The position numbers were made by a program, and so were the translations under genes. The notes beneath the pieces were generated by a model, which ran no database searches, was not told the origin of the DNA, and saw nothing but the letters and a program-made list of their open reading frames with translations. This document shows, one piece after another, positions 35,828-47,961 of a stretch of 64,000 nucleotides of DNA (its first letter is position 1; each line of letters begins with the position of its first letter). Origin of the DNA: Thermomucor indicae-seudaticae. Taxonomy: Eukaryota; Mucoromycota; Mucoromycetes; Mucorales; Lichtheimiaceae. The DNA lies in assembly GCA_000787465.1 (NCBI GenBank), contig JSYX01000062.1, positions 1 to 64,000 of the forward strand, read 5' to 3'.

Positions 35828-36642
35828 GTTCTTCAAGCTTCATTCAGTAAGAGAAAGTGGAAAGCACCAACATCGCTTTTTAAAAACATGGGTTTGTTGC
35901 TTAAGAGCAAAGAAAAGCAAATGTAGGTGACACATGACCTGATCCGTGGAGCTTGCATTCTTGGGGGAGGGAATGCCTTTTATGGATGCCATTGTCTTTC
36001 CCCAGTTTCCATTCCAGACGAAATGATTGGATACCGACATTTTGCAATTGTCGTACAAAACTATTGGCAGTGTGTTGTATGAGTGTGTTTCTTTTTGGAA
36101 AGAGTTGTTCGGATAATCGGGATAGTGATATGTCTATGTCAAAATGATTATGACGATGGAGATAACGAGATTTCGTTTAGATTATTGGCTGGCTAAAATG
36201 AATGAAGAACAACGTTGACTTTGACAAGGCTCGATGATCTTGGAAATATCAAAAGACAGTGCGTAGGAAGGCAAAAAGCTTGGAGGGTCGATAACATGCT
36301 CAGCGGCTTACTCATCGATATGCAAAACGTTATCTCGAACAGTTGTATAGATCCGATAGCATGGAAACCCTCTTGTATGCATGAAATTGACCCTACGATT
36401 TTAATGAATCGACCTCCTCAGTAGCTTCAGACGAACAAACACCTTCACCCCGTCTTACACGCTATAATTGAGAGAACAAGATTACAAGTCGCATCGTAGC
36501 GGATCATCTTCGCTTTGTAATAGAGCAAATACATCCCTAACCAGTTCAAACGCTACCAGCTGGCTCAATGTTGCCTTTTATGGAACCAAAACATTTATCA
36601 CCATAGAATCAAAAGAATCCAAAGAAAAATCGCAAAGATACG
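35828..36642. other. Upstream region of the ENA gene, no gene seen
   Basis: These 815 bp lie between the CDP-DAG synthase stop and the ENA start, both on the minus strand. The space should include the ENA promoter. Short open stretches have no family signature. Confidence 0.4.
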
Positions 36643-37955
36643 CTAATTTCTTTCCAACCATTGGAGATAAACAAAGCTAAAAGCACACATTAGGAATTGG
36701 CAGTCCATTCGGTCTGTCATACCCCCATGCCCCGGAATAAGGTTTCCGAAATCCTTGATAACGCAAGCACGTTTGACGGCGCTTGCCAATAGTCCACCAA
36801 AAGGGGCAAACAGCGACGCATACATAGCGAACCAGAGTCCGTGCCGATGCCATGGTACGAATGATGAGGTCACGATTTCGTCATTGTTTGCCATCGTAAG
36901 CCAGATCGGCTTAACCTCCTATTTGTTTAAAACGAGTGAGTGAGGATGCTGCTAGAAGCAACCCTATACTTCATTTACCGGTGTAGTCAGATACGCGAAT
37001 CGAGCAAGATGATCAGCCAACTAGAGATAACCATTAATCATCGGTCCTAGTCAATGTTTCCCCGCCCCATTACCCAGTAACCAACAAACACGGTCAAGAC
37101 GGCTGCACCAATAAAACCTTCCATCGTCTTTTTCGGACTCAAATTGTTCCATCGCGTGCGGCCAAACATCCGGCCACAAATATAGGCTGCAGTGTCGTTA
37201 CAGATCACCAACAAGGACGGAAGAAGGAACCTAGTCCAGCGCGGCTCTTAATGAAATATGTTATTATAAAAACAACGTCTCTGGTGGTACCATATCAGAC
37301 CGTGACGAACTGTATAAACGATGAAATACATTTGCAACGCCGTAAAGTAAACGGCCATATGGATCCAACAAAACCAGACCACCTGAGCACGTACATTTGC
37401 TAGCTCAAACTTCATTACCGCCGTACAAAACCCTATACAACGAAAGAAATGAGCACTTTTAGTCATACAGTGTGTAATATGTGCAGGAGTGTACATAGTG
37501 TATAGGCCATAAAAGCCGCAAAACGGTGTACACCTTTCGGACTTGCCGCCGTGCTTTCCGAAACGATCCAGTAAGTGCAAACACTAAACAATAACCTTGA
37601 ACAAAAGGAAAACAGTTATTCCATCCGGGGACCGGGCAATGACAGATTTCATACGATACCAATCCATGATGCACTGTTGCTTTATTGAGGCGCCCGCTGA
37701 AATGGATAACCGTCGCAGTTCCTGAGATTCGCTGTGTAACCAAATTCAGAACGCACGGACCCTTCTTCCTTTATGTACCTGGAACGCTTTGCACTCGATA
37801 AGAAACACCATGCTCATGACTGCGTACATGCCCGATGCAGCAAGAAAGCCGAGGCAGGTAAGCATCAACAGACCAGGAAGGATACGTTGTCTTGTCTCTT
37901 TGGTCAGAAACATCTTTTTGTCTTTCGTTCGAATCCAATCCTTGCTTTTATTCAT
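36643..37955 (-). CDS. CDS1: CDP-diacylglycerol synthase family, divergent copy
   Basis: This gene was pieced together from small exons. The start is probably MNKSKDWIRTKD at 37955, then RQRILPGLLMLTCLGFLAAS and MYAVMSMVFLIECKAFQ. Later exons give GVHRFAAFMAYTL, FCTAVMKFELANVRAQVVWF, CWIHMAVYFTALQMYFIVYT, FLLPSLLVICNDTAAYICGR and LSPKKTMEGFIGAAVLTVFV. The end has FAMYASLFAPFGGLLASAVK, DFGNLIPGHGGMTDRMDCQF and LM. The family signature, including the Asp of ICND and the DRMDCQ site, is present; the enzyme makes CDP-DAG from phosphatidic acid and CTP in the ER. The protein stops about 16 residues after the signature, shorter than usual, and the exon between about 37570 and 37740 is poorly resolved. 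It may be a diverged paralogue or a decaying copy. Confidence 0.7.
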
Positions 37956-40589
37956 GTTTTCTGTTCTTCGACTCCTTTTTTTCTCTCTGTTCGGAAAGAA
38001 AAGAAAAAGCAGTATATGTATCACCCGACACGCCAAGAAATAGTGCATAGTAGTTCGAGCATGATACCAGGATGACTTCATTCGTTTTGTCACATTGCGT
38101 GTGTTCCTCATATACTGGATCGACAAAGAATAAGCCGCAAAACAAATGGATAATCTTTTTCCCTTACAAGGCCGTAAAGCGAGAAGATTACGCATAATCG
38201 ACTCCTTATATTGTCATATCGTAATGTGAGCTTTGTCGCTTCACTATATGCAATAGTATTTGAATATGATGGCAACTCGGACGGGCACAGAGCAAAGATA
38301 GCTGTAGCCTAAAAAGTGGTATACATTAGATGGAACAACCGGGTGAAAACTACAGTAACAATGCTCATGTTTGTACGAAGTACACGCAAATGTTCATGCA
38401 GACCGAAAACCAGCTTCAGGCCTGATGTACAGACGTTGAGTATGACGGCAACGAACATGTTCAGCAGATAAACATGAAAACAACAACGCCTTCCTAACAT
38501 GGCATTGGCTTCCCTGGTTCTACTGTCGTCTCGATGTTTTACGGACTCCCGCATTGACCTCATTAAAAGGTATTCCTTGGTCGAGTCGTCGGCCGCTTCT
38601 ACACCGAGGATTCAGACACATAGGTGATCCGAGGAACCTTATGCTTTTTTTTAGCCGGGTATTCCTGTTTGCTTCAAGACTGCTCTCGTAGAACTTGAAG
38701 AGCTGGGATTCAACGTAAAGAACGTACCCTGGGATTCAACGATTTGGATCTTTTACAATAACCATAGTTTACACCCAATCCTAAGGATTTAGGTAACATA
38801 AAAAGATGGATAGCCTCTAACCTTGAGTCGCAATTTCGGATCTTTACTATATCAGACATGTGATAGAAGCTTAAAGTTGTCCTTCAATAACCCGTGAATC
38901 GCTAACAAGCAAGCTTTATTCAAGGATTGTTCCAAGGGTTCCTTGTAGGAAGGTTAGTGCTGCGTGCAGCACCCGGCTGAAAGAGGCATTGTCCTGAGAC
39001 CAAGTCAGCTCGTGCAGATTATAAGCGTCCTTGAATGATTTACAATATCTTTCGTCAGCGCTTTGACGTCAGCCTTGACCCTGTCTACCTTCTTACCAGT
39101 AGCGCGGACCGGCGAAGGATTTATCTCCTTCACGGCAAATCATAAACACCGGTCCATCATCAGCGGACTTGGAGATTTCTTTAAAGGAAGCCTTCATAAT
39201 GGAGCCACTTTGAGCCATTGACACACCTTCACATTTGGGGCGTCATTGTTAAATATCAAATTCTTTGGCCGAAAGAAAAGCTGCTCACATTGCGTATTTT
39301 TTATAATGTTGCCGCCCGCCCTTGTTATCTTGCGCTTGGCGTTCAATCCTAAAATGAGATGAATTGATAATGTTTCCATCAATTTTTTCTGTCCTTCAAG
39401 TACCATTGCTGCTCAAGAACAGCCCACGTCGTTGTGTGGATCGCTGCTGTTCACTCCAGGACTTTGCCATGTCGCAGGTTGCCTATAAAACCGCCAAGAT
39501 GGTTCATATGATTGTTGGAGTCAGAGGAACAAACTCACTTACCAAAGCCTAAACGGAATCTAGACGGGCGGTGTATGCGAGGGCGAAGCGTCTTGCAGCC
39601 TATCGCCGCTCGGTCGACATGTCGGATATAAGCTCCAGCAATTGCTTGCATCAATTTGCGCGAGTACATGCTTTCCGATCCTCCGGCTCCTCTTACCGAC
39701 AGCAACATCAGGACGCATGGCTCGTCAGTCATGACGTTGCGAGGAGAGCCAGATCAGAGAGCGAGGACCAAACAGAAATCACAACGCCTTGTTCACGTTA
39801 GGGACCCGGCGATGTACGGATCCAACATAACACTTGGCTAACGAGTGCCAGGGCCGGTCCGCTGTTCCTTCAAGAGATTTCCCAGCGTGAGCGAGCAGCT
39901 ACAAGACGCAAGGGTATGTTGTTTCCGGCGATAGGCCTGGCAAGTAATGACAAACTTAGTAAAGCTAAGGTAGTTCAGCAAGGATATCCCAGTGATACAG
40001 TAATATATACCACAGCCGTAGAACGGTGCATGTCTCTGCAATATCCACTACTAGGGCGTCCAAAGCATCTCCTTGGAGCTCATTGCTATTATCGTTCGCA
40101 GAGGCAGCGATTTTTGTCCGTAATGCCGTTCATCTTCTCCATGCGTTCACGAGATTACAAATTTACAAGTGACATTTCAGAAGAAAAAGAAAAGTCAAGT
40201 AACTTTATTGTTTTCAAGCGCTCGATTACGAGTCTTGCCTGTCTGAAGATTGCTTTCGTCACTGTGCAGACTTTTCCTGCTTACGTTGCCCAATCCATAG
40301 CACTTACATTGCCTTGCGCAACGCACACAGCGGGCACCTGAATAGACTAATCCCACAACGCAAGTTTGTTCTGCTTTGTCTAAAGCATCTTCAAATCAAG
40401 CAAGGTGAAAAGTATCCAGTCGCGCCCCATGAGAAAAGAGGACTTGAAAGATGCCCCAATCAACTTTCAAAGAAGGTCCTGTTCTTCTCAACATTTGCCT
40501 GGAGATCACACTCAAGAAGTTGTTCATGAATATGGATATCGCCAGAGACTAGTAATACAGATGTCATTGCATTAATGGAACATCTAACA
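37956..40589. other. Gene-poor stretch of about 2.6 kb
   Basis: No recognisable gene. A 13-base direct repeat, CTGGGATTCAACG, occurs at 38703-38715 and 38729-38741. An open minus-strand stretch at 39194-39406 (ending VKVCQWLKVAPL) and other short frames show no known family. The region upstream of 37956 should include the promoter of the CDP-DAG synthase-like gene. It may hold old repeat sequence. Confidence 0.35.
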
Positions 40590-43500
40590 TTATTCAAAAA
40601 GTCTGTTCCAATGAATAACGTGCTGTCTTCGACGAAACTGCGGTTTGTTATCTATAGTCAAGAGTGGCACCATCGACGGCCTGGTATAATAAGTATCAGA
40701 GTTTGTTTCTTCCCTTTAAACTTTTCTTACCGGCCATGGGCGCATTGGAAAGGGAAGCGACAGTCGGACAATGCTTGGATCAACCAACGGCATTCTTCCA
40801 ATGTCAGGGTATCATTAAACATAATAGCACCTGCCATTCCCAATTCATCAAAAGCATTATTCCATGTCCTTTTCTAACTTTAGGTCCTTACCTCTACATG
40901 CAATTGATTTCAATGTCAAGATCATGATACGGGGACAAGTCTTTAAGAAGGCAAATGAGGTCTGCTCTTGCTCGTCTTTTGGCGGCCCACCTTGGTCCAG
41001 CCAATGAAGATACTCCTTTATCATGTCTTGCAGTAACTCGTGATTAGCCAAGCACCGTTCAACGATTAGACTTGGCAACCGAGTCACCGAAACCACTTGA
41101 TCACAAATGGACAAGTGGAAACCCCAACGATTCAACTGACCCATGAAGCGCTGCGCCAAAGACTGTTCGTGATGCGTCAGGTTGATTTGGATACTCGTTT
41201 CGATAAATTGGGAAGCTGGCTGGCGTAACGACTCAAACATCCGCTCCAGTTTGACACGTTCATCCGCGGCATGTTGGTCCACCAATAGTAAGAGACCGCT
41301 GTTGAGTCGAATTAGAATATATTTGCCGTCGAACTGACAAAGCACCTGCGCATCTAAAAGAGCCTCCCTTTCGAACCGATGCGGAAAGGACATGCCTCCA
41401 CTGAAAGTATCATCCTCGATCGTCTGGCAAGCCTTCTTTTGGTACGTCAAAGTATCGCGACTCCTCGTAGGCTTACTGCCGCGAAGACGCGACCGATCGA
41501 TAAACGACTTTGATCCTATCGCGGGCGAAAGACGCTCTAATCTATGGCCGAGATTAGTAAGCTGTACCTATCACGTCTCTTCCTTTGCGCTACTTGCGAG
41601 TTTCCAGTCCGCTTATCAACATAATACACCCTGGCAGTGAGTGGATCTTGCCATGGTTCATAGTAAGGCGACACGTGGAAATTAAGGTCAGGCTTCGCAA
41701 TACTTCGAACGGATTCATCGGTCGCACTTGTCGACAGTTCATCGGATGAATCTTTGGTCAATTGATTTTCTTTCATAAGACGCCGATATTGCGCGCTGCC
41801 TATCAGACCATGTGTCCGCATATAGTTAGCACACATGGATCCAATGAATGCCTGAAACTGATTAGATAGCTAAACAGAGATATGGTTAAATAAATATCTG
41901 TAAAATGTATGGCACATGCTACTTACCTTGTGTTCATCCAGAGTCGCAAGGAACATGTCTGTCTCATACGAACAAAGTGCTGGACAATCGATGTGTATTA
42001 TGTAAATGGGATACTTTTCCACCAGAGTCGTTGCACGAGCTACATCGGAAGTTTTATGTATATCAGATAAACAAGAAAACGCCCTAGTCAATCATTTCAT
42101 TCCTTTGGTACCTTTGCCCTTCCTTGCGTCTGTTGTGCGACCATAGCTGGGGTTTGGGTCTATCCGAGTAATCTGTCTGGATGACGAGGGCGCTATCTTA
42201 TCATCCGCCTTGGTTTCCGACAGAATGTCTGTCGCGGTCTTGTAAAAACTACATCGTGGAACGAGCCGACGGTTTAAAACTGTGGAGAAGTAAATGCTAT
42301 TAATATATTACTTTAGCTCATCTTTCCTAAACGTATTACATATGTATTGATGTGTCTATGAACGCGTTGTGAGCTAGGGAAAGGCTTTGATAACTAGGCT
42401 AATCTCACCTTTGTCGGAGCCAACTTGGTGCTGAAGTACGCTAAGGCGTGGGTATCTTGGAGGGCTCCACGACTGTCAGAATGGTATAAGAAGGGGTATA
42501 TGTTCTAGAAACAATCATGGTTATTCCCCTATAATATCAAGTACTCATGATGTATTCGATACAAACCTGCGACAATGGCTGGCCCAACAGGAGACTAAGA
42601 ACGCTGGAGAGTGGGGAACCCTAGGTTTCCAATTAAGGCGAAGGATATAGCTTAACTATTCACGTGATCTTAGCGTTGTTGAAGATGTCATACCTTCTTG
42701 GAGACAAATAACCTGGAATCACGGGAGAGATTCGAGACGCGAAAGCCAACGTGTGGAAATGCTAATGCTTTTAGTTCCACCAATCGTCGGACAGCTTCAA
42801 CCGTCTTTTCTGGCGACATGGATTGTCGTCGAACTGGGACCTGGACAGGGTTTTCTCGGTCGGGATTGAAGACAGAGAAAATCAGGGTTCTGTATTTACC
42901 TTATAGAAAAGTTCGTGGACAATGACGGTTGTACCTGGCTGATTCCTGCGGTATTCTTCGCTATTCGACGTTTGGACCAATCGCCCATCCTGTTCAACCC
43001 CGTGTTATGACTACTGCAGCTTACTCTACTTTTCCCTCTGACCTTCCAGATAGCCATGTACGTCTCATTATCCTTTGCGGAGCGCGTAAATATCTGCAGA
43101 ATAGCCACTTGAGCAATGGCAGCAAGGGCTATTTACATTATTGAGTGTACAAGAGAGGAACACGCCGTTGCTTCCTCTTTTACCTTCACCACGATATCCA
43201 AATGTTTGTACTGCATGTAAATCGTCTAGACCGTGGCATTTGGTGGTAACTTTGTTTGGTAAGGATTATTAGCAGTCTATTCCCCCTTTCACGATAGCAC
43301 TTGTTATACGAACAATGCTGCTGAGCCACAAGCCCTAATGCATCTGGGTTTATACCAGACCCGTTATCACTTATGCGCAGATAAGCTTTTTCTGCATCAA
43401 TGCCAATCTCAATGTCAGTGGCATGCGCATCCAAAGCTAAAATGGCGAGTTGAATCTCAAGACCTGTGTTGCGCTCATGAGTACTGTTTACCATTGTCAA

Positions 43501-43664
43501 TTAGTTCCTCGACGCATTGTTCTAGAGATGAGATTACGAGCGATCTAGTGTCAAAATGATGGGAGCTTAGAGCCAAATCTCACTGATTTGTTTGGGACTA
43601 GCGCTACTCACGCCCTTAAATGACGAAAGACACTCGCATCGAGATGTTGAATCGTGTTCGACAT
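40590..43664 (-). CDS. MLH3: MutL homologue MLH3 with endonuclease domain
   Basis: A many-exon gene. The N-terminus [18 protein letters not shown] splices to [20 protein letters not shown], then [38 protein letters not shown] and [20 protein letters not shown]: the GHKL ATPase motifs I-III. The transducer part includes [15 protein letters not shown] and [20 protein letters not shown]. The C-terminal part has the metal-binding endonuclease motif [12 protein letters not shown] (DQHAx2Ex4E), then [47 protein letters not shown] and [10 protein letters not shown]. The stop is at 40590-40592. With MLH1 it forms MutL-gamma, which cuts DNA in meiotic crossover formation and some mismatch repair. ATPase and nuclease motifs both look intact. 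Linker exons (about 41540-42690) are less certain. Confidence 0.9.
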
Positions 43665-44179
43665 AAAGCCTTGGTTTTTCCCTCAGAGGAAAAAGCCTCT
43701 CGATATTTCTCCGTCAAATTTCACCGAAATGTCACGCCAGCTTTCTCAGTGGAATAGTCCTTTATTGAAGACAATGCTTGGAACGAAAGCAAATCAATTC
43801 CGTTGTTGCATAGCAGAATCTGAAACTGTATCTTCAATATCCTCGGAAAGGTCTCGTCGCACAAACCGAGCGTCATTTCTCGCCAAAAGGGGCAACGCCC
43901 CCCCCCCCCCCCCCCCCCAACAACTGCGAATTTAAAACCAGCCATTTACTTCATTGGCTTGATTAGTTATACGTCCCCCGGTAACTTTCGCACGCTTAGG
44001 TGTCAGTGAGCGGAAGATCAAATGAGGTTTCTTGTCAGCAAGCATCAAAAGTTTTTTGGTCCGCGTATATAATATATGCCATTCGTATAAATGGACCCTT
44101 CCCCAGTTTTACAAATCCCCACACCTTTACTCCCTTTTCTTCCTCCCTCTAATCCTTTAAACCCCACACTTAGACAAAT
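43665..44179. other. Divergent intergenic region with a 21-base poly-C run
   Basis: This lies between the MLH3 start (minus) and the AVT3-like start (plus) and should carry both promoters. A homopolymer of 21 C occupies 43898-43918. CT-rich sequence (about 44100-44165) precedes the AVT3-like ATG. Confidence 0.5.
43898..43918. repeat. Poly-C (poly-G) homopolymer, 21 bases
   Basis: An uninterrupted run of 21 C on the plus strand in the region between MLH3 and the AVT3-like gene. On the minus strand the G run could form a quadruplex; such a tract is also prone to length error. Confidence 0.9.
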
Positions 44180-45714
44180 ATGGCAACCAGTTACGAGGAG
44201 AGCTGTAAATATGATCTGGAGCAGGGTCATAGCGAAGACACTTGTTCCACTGACGTTGAGAAACCCGCCGACGAGACGGGGATACAGCACGCGCCAGAGG
44301 GAACAGCTAGTGTTGGAAAATCGCTGTGCATGCTATTAAAAGCATTCGTTGGAACAGGCGTCATCTTTTTGCCAAATTCGTATGTTTCCTTTTCCTCTTT
44401 TCTCGTTTCGTTGACCGTGCTTATATTTGTGCAGATTCAAGAATGGTGGCCTAGCATTGTCCATTGTTCTCATGGTAATCCTTGCCCTTATTTGTCTCGT
44501 TGCCTTTCAACTCTTGGTTGTTGCGCAACGTTCTGTCGGTGGCTCGTACGGTGATGTGGCGCGTAAGCTCTACGGTTCCTGGTGTCGTTACATTGTCCTC
44601 TTCTTTCTGGCGATTTCGCAGATGGGTTTCGTCGCGTCCTACCTCATTTTCATTTCACAAAACATTGGTCTCGTCGCCCAGAAACTGTCGGACTGTAATG
44701 CGCCCTTTGACTCGAAATACTGGATATGGATTGCCTGTTTGATCATTATTCCATTCTGCTGGGTCCGCAAGATCGCTCGTCTCTCTTATAACGCCATTAT
44801 TGCCGACATTTTTATCCTCTTTGGGCTTATCTGCGTCTTGTATTACAGCGCGGACAAGATTCACTGGAATGGCGGTGCTGGTCCTAATATTGTTGCTGTG
44901 AATACGCAAGACTTTGGCCTGATGATTGGTACAGCGGTTTTCTCTTTTGAAGGCATTGGCATGAGTAAGTCCTTTCTCTCTTTCTCTCTCTCTTCAATCC
45001 AATATTAACGAACATATTGTCTTTAGTCGTGCCTGTAATTGAAGGCATGAAGAATCCCGCAAAGTTCCCGATGGTGCTCAACTTGGGTATGCTGATTGTC
45101 ACCGGTATCTTTATCTTGATTGGTACCATTGGCTATGTCGCGTACGGTGACCAGATCCAAGCCAATATTGTCGCCAGTTTTGCACCTGATGCATTGTCCA
45201 CCACTGTCCAACTCCTTTATGCGATCGCCATGATTTTGACGTCTCCCTTCATGTTATATCCGGCTCTCACTATCATTGAGCGCGGTATTTTTGGCAGCAA
45301 GCGAAGTGGTCAAGTTTCCCTCGTGTGGAAGTGGTCCAAGAACTTTGTGCGCACCTTGATCCCTCTCATTTGCGCTTCCGTCAGTTTCGGTGTTGGTTCT
45401 GAAAACCTCGACAAGTTTGTCTCTCTTGTTGGTATCGTTGCTTGTATGCCGCTCTGCTTTATCTTTCCAGGTGATTACCGATAATTTCGCACTTGTTTTC
45501 CATGATCTTTTTCACTCAACTCTTCAAAATATTTATAGGCATGTTCCACTATAAGGTCACGAAGAACACTTATCTCCGTATTGTCGACGTCCTCCTGATA
45601 CTTTTCGGCTGCGGTATAATGATTTATACCCTCTACGTCAATGTCAACTCTTGGGTCCATCCTACTCCTAGCTCATCAAGCGAACTTTGCATGCCCATTC
45701 AATCCACCCTATAA
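44180..45714 (+). CDS. AVT3: Vacuolar amino-acid transporter, AVT3/4 (AAAP) family
   Basis: Four exons (44180-44379, 44435-44964, 45027-45470, 45539-45714) give 449 residues with matching phases. An acidic N-tail is followed by the AAAP helix 1 signature LCMLLKAFVGTGVIFLPNSF. Further helices include LSIVLMVILALICLVAFQLL, YIVLFFLAISQMGFVASYLI, FGLMIGTAVFSFEGIGMIVP with IEGMKNPAKFP, and LYAIAMILTSPFMLYPALTI. The tail holds two last helices. The motif order matches fungal Avt3/Avt4 and animal SLC36 carriers, which export neutral and other amino acids from the vacuole or lysosome by proton coupling. Because vacuolar amino acids feed TORC1 signalling, it has a loose link to the TSC2/LAMTOR2 genes downstream. 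Confidence 0.9.
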
Positions 45715-45730
45715 AAACACCAACAGTAAT

Positions 45731-45761
<31 letters not shown>

Positions 45762-47961
45762 CAACAAAAGGTCTGTCAAAAAAATGCGACCCACTATAAA
45801 TCGAATATTTCTATAGTCGTCATTTTCTCCTCCCTCAGAAGTGTTGGTTTCTTCGACTCCTACACCTTCGTCTCTTGATATGATACGTCCTTTTCGCTTG
45901 GGAAATTGACTTAAGTTGCGCAACAAAAAATGTTTGTTCCACTTTTTTCGCTGCCGCTTGCGCCGATTCACTCCTAGGCTCTTGCACGTAGGATCAACTC
46001 AGAGTTTTCTAAGGTTTAATAAGCTGCCCGTAGGTCCCTTATGTTTCGTTCCTAAATTATTATAGCCTTTGATGCTGCAGTCTTCTATACATCTGAGATA
46101 CCTTTTTGTTCATGTATTTCTTTGTGTTATGCCGCGATTTACCCCATTTTTTTGGACTACACGCAATGTCTTTGGTAGCTTTCTATCCAAAAGCATTTCT
46201 TTGACCTCTCCACTAATTCATTCGCGCTTCCAGTCGCGAAGTGAGGGTAGCTTTTACTAGTCTTCTAATAAAGATCGGGATGCCCTTAGGAATTATAACT
46301 CCCAAATTGGGAAAATGGGCAGCCAAAACATCCTCTCTCTTCGATCATCGTTTTTTGTATGTTTCGAGCGAATCAGTGCTTATCAGGTCTGCAGTCATCA
46401 AATGAGCCATTCCAATATCTGTATGATCTTCAAAGAAAGAAACAGGTGACATATCAAACCCGAAAGGGAAAGCTAATAGGCAAGCAGCGCTGGCCAAGCA
46501 CAGTTGGCGTACACCTTACCATTTGCAAAACGCAGTCTTTACCCGTAACCCTATCATTTACTAGGTCATCATCGACCATCTTCCGTAAGAAAATATGAAA
46601 CTGCAACCTCCTATTCCCTTGATTGAAGCAAAAGTTAGGCTTACCGGTCCGTCTTAATATCATGATTCCGACCTGTTAGACTTATCGTATATTCTTCAAA
46701 CCGAATGTGAAGCTAGATGCTATATAGCTAGCAACAACCAAAAGATTTTCGATAACAAGTGATGATCCAGTTTTGCCAAAAATCACATGAAACAGACAAG
46801 TTGCAGGAAACTTATGGCTGACATCATCAGACCGTATAAATGGACCGGAAAACACACTGAAACACAATCTGTCTTCCATTGACCAAGGAGAACGTGGTGT
46901 CGCCATATTCAAGGCGGCAGACCTGTGCGGGCATCTTTGCATAGGCACGTTGGGTCCGGCCGACCAAGGTAATCCGAAATACAGATCGGGCTTGGATCAC
47001 TATAGCTCTTGCACTCAATCAAAAAACTGATCCTGTAGCGCCAGCGCCGGTCGTCCACGGGAAGCGGCGAGCGGCCAGGCGGCCGATATGGTCGTGTAAG
47101 TCTAGGAACAAAATGCAGGTTTCAACGAGTCGCACATAAAAGGAGCTTAGGGTTTTGAGTCATTTAGTGAGAACCCACGTCCCTGCCCTATGCAGGGTTG
47201 CACTGTCCGTTGCGCTAGTAGAACCGCCATGGTCAAGCACCTGCAATGTACTTGGGCATTTGCCCAGAGGCCGGCTGCGCGGCCCGCCCCGGCGACAGTC
47301 GCTCGCGAGGCAAGACCATGTTAATAAGCAAATGCGTCTGCACCGTTGGGCTCTAAAAGCGAAAGGATTTTTAGGCGAGGAGGTGGCCGACCCGCAAGGG
47401 AAACTCAAGCGACTTCCCGACTGTCAGGTGTGGCCATACGATGTTCGCCAACGCGAACAAGGTGTTGTTCGGAACGTACCTTCGTTGGAGCTGCCTTGGA
47501 TCCGCCTGCAAGGCCGGCAGGTCTACGTTTTCTGGAGTTGCCGGAAAGGAGCTTCTATCCGCGTGTTTTGATGTGCGCGGTCTTACCGGCCCCGATTGGA
47601 TGGAGAAGGGGCGACAAAGAAGAATGGATCAAGAAGCAGAAGAACAGTTGAGAAATGGTTGATTTCGAAGAGGCCGTCATTACAAGCGACGACTGAGGGA
47701 ACAAGTCCATAACTTACAGCGCCAAAATGATGAGCAATTTGTCATCCTACGTTGTACATAATTCTAGTTTGGTAGGCACATGGAATGTCGAACGTTTTGC
47801 AGCGCGCGTAGTAATTCCCTAACAATTGTTCCAGCCTGATTTTCTTGTTCGAACCTGTTGTATATTCTCCAAACAGAAACTGATTTCGACAACCAGTAAA
47901 GCTCCAGTTATGTCAAAGCAGAACCACATGTAAAACACCAGTGTTTTCCGAGAATCTGGTT
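45715..47961. other. Repeat-like, gene-poor stretch of about 2.2 kb
   Basis: It starts with an ATA/TAA microsatellite (about 45731-45757). Two related but diverged segments (about 46690-46800 and 47855-47935) share a GTATATTCT-CAAAC core and a TTTCGATAAC/TTTCGACAAC-AGT-TCCAGTT block. Between them a segment at about 47040-47660 is richer in GC than its surroundings and is open in more than one plus frame (for example LTGPDWMEKGRQRRMDQEAE). No known domain is recognised. The layout suggests a decayed transposable element, but this is inference. Confidence 0.4.
45731..45757. repeat. ATA/TAA trinucleotide microsatellite
   Basis: About nine tandem ATA units lie just after the stop codon of the AVT3-like gene, probably in its 3' UTR. 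Confidence 0.9.

Noticed and set aside
43721..43945. Minus-strand open frame with a poly-Gly run
   Set aside because: The Gly run is only the translation of the 21-base homopolymer and the rest overlaps the upstream region of MLH3.
45699..45971. Minus-strand frame with a Leu run after the AVT3-like gene
   Set aside because: The Leu run is the translation of the ATA/TAA microsatellite and no family is visible.
47155..47662. Overlapping plus-strand open frames proposed as gag-like
   Set aside because: No zinc knuckle, protease or other retroelement motif could be seen, so it is described as a possible relic only and not called as a gene.
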